From the NCBI RefSeq assembly GCF_033807575.1, contig NC_084729.1:744001-808000 (forward strand): 64,000 bases of DNA, written 5' to 3'. This document shows positions 62,101 to 64,000 of this stretch, piece after piece (the first letter of the stretch is position 1; each line of letters starts with the position of its first letter). Origin of the DNA: Cydia pomonella. Taxonomy: Eukaryota > Arthropoda > Insecta > Lepidoptera > Tortricidae. The notes below the pieces were generated by a model that worked only from the letters and a program-made list of their open reading frames with translations, did not search any database and was not told where the DNA came from. A program made the position numbers and the translations under genes.

Positions 62101-62737
62101 GCCAGTGGATGTCATTCCAGATCTAGAGCAGAGCCCAACTGGGGAAGTACCTCCACCTTACAGAAAACCGCAGCCAAATAACACTAGACCCTACTCATAG
62201 TGTTGTGTTCCTGCCGGTAAGTAAGGTTGCCAGAGCTCAACGGGGGGGGGGGGGGTTTAGGGTCGGCAACGCGCATGTAACTGGAGTTGCAGGCGTACAT
62301 AGGCTACGGAGACTGCTTACCATCAGGCGGGCCGTATGCTTGTATGCCACCGACGTAGTATAAAAAAAAAAAAAACCGTGTCCATGTTAGCTTGTGCAAA
62401 ATGCTTTCGTGTGTCCGGCTGTTCATCTCTGTTTCTCGTGTAACGGAGTAACTGTTTCTAGGTAAAGTAAGTAAGTAAGGTCCGATAATTATACATATTT
62501 TTTCTGCTGTCTTAGATTTTAGTTTTAATTGCAGAGCCAAGGGTATTCATGAGGTCTACAGTTCACAGGATATTAGAGAAGTTTACTAACCTGTCAGGTA
62601 CGCCGGAGCGCCATTGAGGTTCCGGCCGATGATGCCCGCCATGTGGGCCCCAAGACTGTGCCCCACGATGTGGTAGTGGGTCGCGGAGGCCCCGGTCTCT
62701 GAGTTCAGCCAGTTGATGAAGCGAGCGATGCCTTCGC
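59054..62737 (-). CDS. Lipase B: paralogous neutral lipase, 3' part of gene
   Basis: Four exons seen: 62737-62591, 61515-61323, 60297-60160, 59111-59054. Their lengths (147, 193, 138, 58 nt) equal lipase A exons 5-8 exactly and phases match. The 5' exons (signal peptide, HGW region) lie beyond the right edge. GHSLGAHMAGIIGRNL gives the nucleophile Ser and CDHAR the His. The residue aligned with the catalytic Asp is Glu (ALEPALPGF, against ALDPALPGW in lipase A). C-terminus QSGIFWLETNAQPPFSRG. It arose by tandem duplication. Glu can occasionally serve in triads, but the change may mean reduced or altered activity. Confidence 0.9.
59628..59801. mobile_element. hAT-type MITE with perfect 8-bp target duplication
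   Basis: Ends CARKGCCGGATTTAG (left caatgccggatttag, right complement cagggccggatttag), flanked by TGCAGACC on both sides (59620-59627, 59802-59809). 174 bp, in lipase B's last intron. Confidence 0.9.
60160..60297 (-). CDS. Lipase B exon homologous to lipase A exon 7
   Basis: Acceptor ctttttcag, donor ACTGG|gtaaaa. SYFYLGESLTLGGFTGRRC. Confidence 0.93.
60395..60560 (+). mobile_element. RTE-clade 3' end (family A)
   Basis: Plus strand frame RWRNDLDAFQRDWRDLAQH ... GEAFAQQWDTQIG, stop. Then an AT-rich tail. Confidence 0.8.
60580..61322. other. Lipase B intron sequence with a possible retro-fragment
   Basis: 'tcgagccctacaccccagca' and 'gcattcaatagtgtgagagc' look like decayed retrotransposon or gag-like coding pieces. 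Nothing I can name. Confidence 0.35.
61323..61515 (-). CDS. Lipase B exon homologous to lipase A exon 6 (Asp to Glu)
   Basis: Acceptor gttgcag, donor GCTAG|gtaaga. LEPALPGFITNDDKFRPDDG, then AYTEVIHTNAGNLGYI, ending CDHAR. The catalytic Asp codon GAC is GAG here. Confidence 0.93.
61555..61945 (-). mobile_element. CR1-like non-LTR fragment
   Basis: Same family as 22910-23345 and 45412-46106 but frameshifted and deleted. Confidence 0.8.
62000..62375 (+). mobile_element. Short retroposon family Z (plus copy, nearly full)
   Basis: Begins with a 19-bp duplication of its own 5' end (acccgggtacgtccttaRRa twice) and ends gacgtagtat followed by 13 A. The best-preserved copy, useful as reference for the family. 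Confidence 0.85.
62591..62737 (-). CDS. Lipase B exon homologous to lipase A exon 5 (nucleophile elbow)
   Basis: Acceptor atgtttcag, donor ACAG|gttagt. EGIARFINWLNSETGASATH, then YHIVGHSLGAHMAG. Confidence 0.94.
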
Positions 62738-64000
62738 CTGAAACATCATCATAAACTCCAAGTTTCTAACTTCCTAACCACCCAGAAATAACAATGTGCA
62801 CGTTGCAGAACATTCATAAAATTTCCAAAATTTCTGGAAAATTTAATGAGAAAATACTCATGCAAGTTTCCACTTAGAAAGTTCCCGTTCAGATTAGGGG
62901 TTATTAGTCAATGTTCTTAACTGTTGACTGTTTCATTTAGCTTTTACTTATTGGTGCAACATTGGTGTCTATTTGAAGTGTCATAGAAATCGAAACTAAT
63001 TGAAGAACATTTAATGGGAACTTTGCAATTTTTGAAAACTCTTCGAAAAATATTCGTGATGGCGTCTCTTTCATTTTCCTTGGGCAGCAAGAGATGCCAT
63101 CACTTCGCTGAATCCCGATATGTGTGGGTGCTTCCTAAGACTTTTTTTTAAAATCCAGTTTCTAATTTTATCATGCTGTAATAGTTGCACAGTGTAGAGA
63201 GCGAGATAAACAGCATGTCACGCCGACAACTGAAGGTAATACGTATTCGCATGGAGACTGCTGCAGCGGTACTATTGCAGGGTTGATGCAGCTGATACTA
63301 CAGTCGACTTCCTTCTTTGGTTGATAAATTGCGTTTCTGCCATTGCCGCATTGTAGTCATAATTATTGGCTCCTCTACATGATGATAGTTGGCCAGCGAT
63401 GGTGCGTTACGCATCTACACGTGGCCCATTCCATAGTGCGTGCTCTCAACCATCGCATGGCCATCCCGCTGGGCCATCTTGCAGAGGAGCCATAACCATC
63501 GCATGGCCATTTCGCTGATCCAGCGCTGGGAGCTATAAAACGTTCAATATATCTTTCATAGAGATTGATTAACAGAGATTTTATCATAGTGATTAACAGT
63601 GACCATTGCAGCAGTAACGCTGCAACAGCAACCCTGCTGCAGTTGCAATCAGAATGTACCCTTGACACTTACATGGTGTAAATATGGCCAGCCAGTCTGG
63701 ACAGCTCATTATTTTAACATCCTTATCCTCCTCACGTTGCTCTTCTCGCTGTCGCGGTGTTGACCTCTCTGGCCACACACTGCTCTACTCATGCATCGTA
63801 GGTATTGTCGGCCCTCTGACTCGTGCCAAAAAACCGACAAAACAGAGGGCGGTGGGCATGAATAGGACCATAAAGTGAGGCTCTCTGTGCCTTTCCTATC
63901 CAAGCAGGAACATAGGCCTAGACACCATAACCTTCTTGCAGTTCCAGCAACGCGTACTGTAGCACAACGGAAATCTCCTCTCATTCGCGCTCTAAAATTT
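62738..64000. other. Lipase B intron, no recognised feature
   Basis: No exon similar to lipase A exons 1-4 and no known repeat identified. 'aaccatcgcatggccatYYc' occurs twice (63448-63467 and 63494-63513) and CAG/CTG-like words are frequent at 63240-63290 and 63600-63650. Confidence 0.4.

Noticed and set aside
63375..63984. Three minus-strand frames of 60-97 codons at the right edge
   Set aside because: Overlapping frames, no recognisable domain, no splice support; likely chance.

Overview
The window is nuclear DNA from an insect, almost certainly a lepidopteran (moth or butterfly). The evidence is small exons with GT-AG introns, repeated tRNA-derived SINEs, many 5'-truncated RTE-, CR1- and Jockey-like non-LTR fragments, numerous TA-flanked MITEs, a ZAD zinc-finger gene and a tandem pair of neutral (pancreatic-type) lipase genes. 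No bacterial or viral gene organisation is seen. All host genes recognised lie on the minus strand; most of the rest is transposon-derived.

Region 1 (about 1-37140): a ZAD-type C2H2 zinc-finger gene reads right to left. Two exons encode the ZAD dimerisation domain (37036-37140, 34421-34529). Nine further exons (32667-32798 down to 15083-15214) stay open in one frame and keep phase across every junction. They encode an acidic/Lys-rich linker and eight C2H2 fingers, three of them split by introns. One phase mismatch between ZAD exon 2 and the next exon shows that a linking exon is missing or unrecognised. The eighth finger has been amplified, with the start of its downstream intron, into a 108-bp tandem array (about 1747-2578 and 13292-15160).

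Region 2 (2579-13291): inserted inside one unit of that array is a 10,713-bp DNA transposon with 16-bp perfect terminal inverted repeats and a TA target duplication. It carries a pogo/Tigger-like DDE transposase (ATG at 8465). That frame is separated from an open downstream frame encoding a long basic tail and a Tudor-like domain by one extra base in an 11-A run. The 5.6 kb upstream of the transposase holds a promoter-like first exon and several GC-rich exon-like islands. This giant pogo-like element is the most unusual object in the window.

Region 3 (43209-64000): two tandem secreted lipase genes read right to left. Lipase A is complete: eight exons, 54864 to 43209, 1017 nt, 338 aa, with signal peptide and an intact Ser/Asp/His triad. 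Lipase B is cut by the right edge; its last four exons (62737 to 59054) have exactly the lengths of lipase A's exons 5-8. Its catalytic Asp position is Glu. Two decayed exon copies lie in lipase A introns.

Everything else is mobile or repetitive: nested retrotransposons, SINEs, two hAT-type MITEs with perfect 8-bp target duplications, a Harbinger-like MITE inside a SINE, Helitron-like hairpin repeats, two non-coding minisatellites (23 bp and about 31 bp) and several long palindromes. Family names were assigned by reading; no database search was possible.
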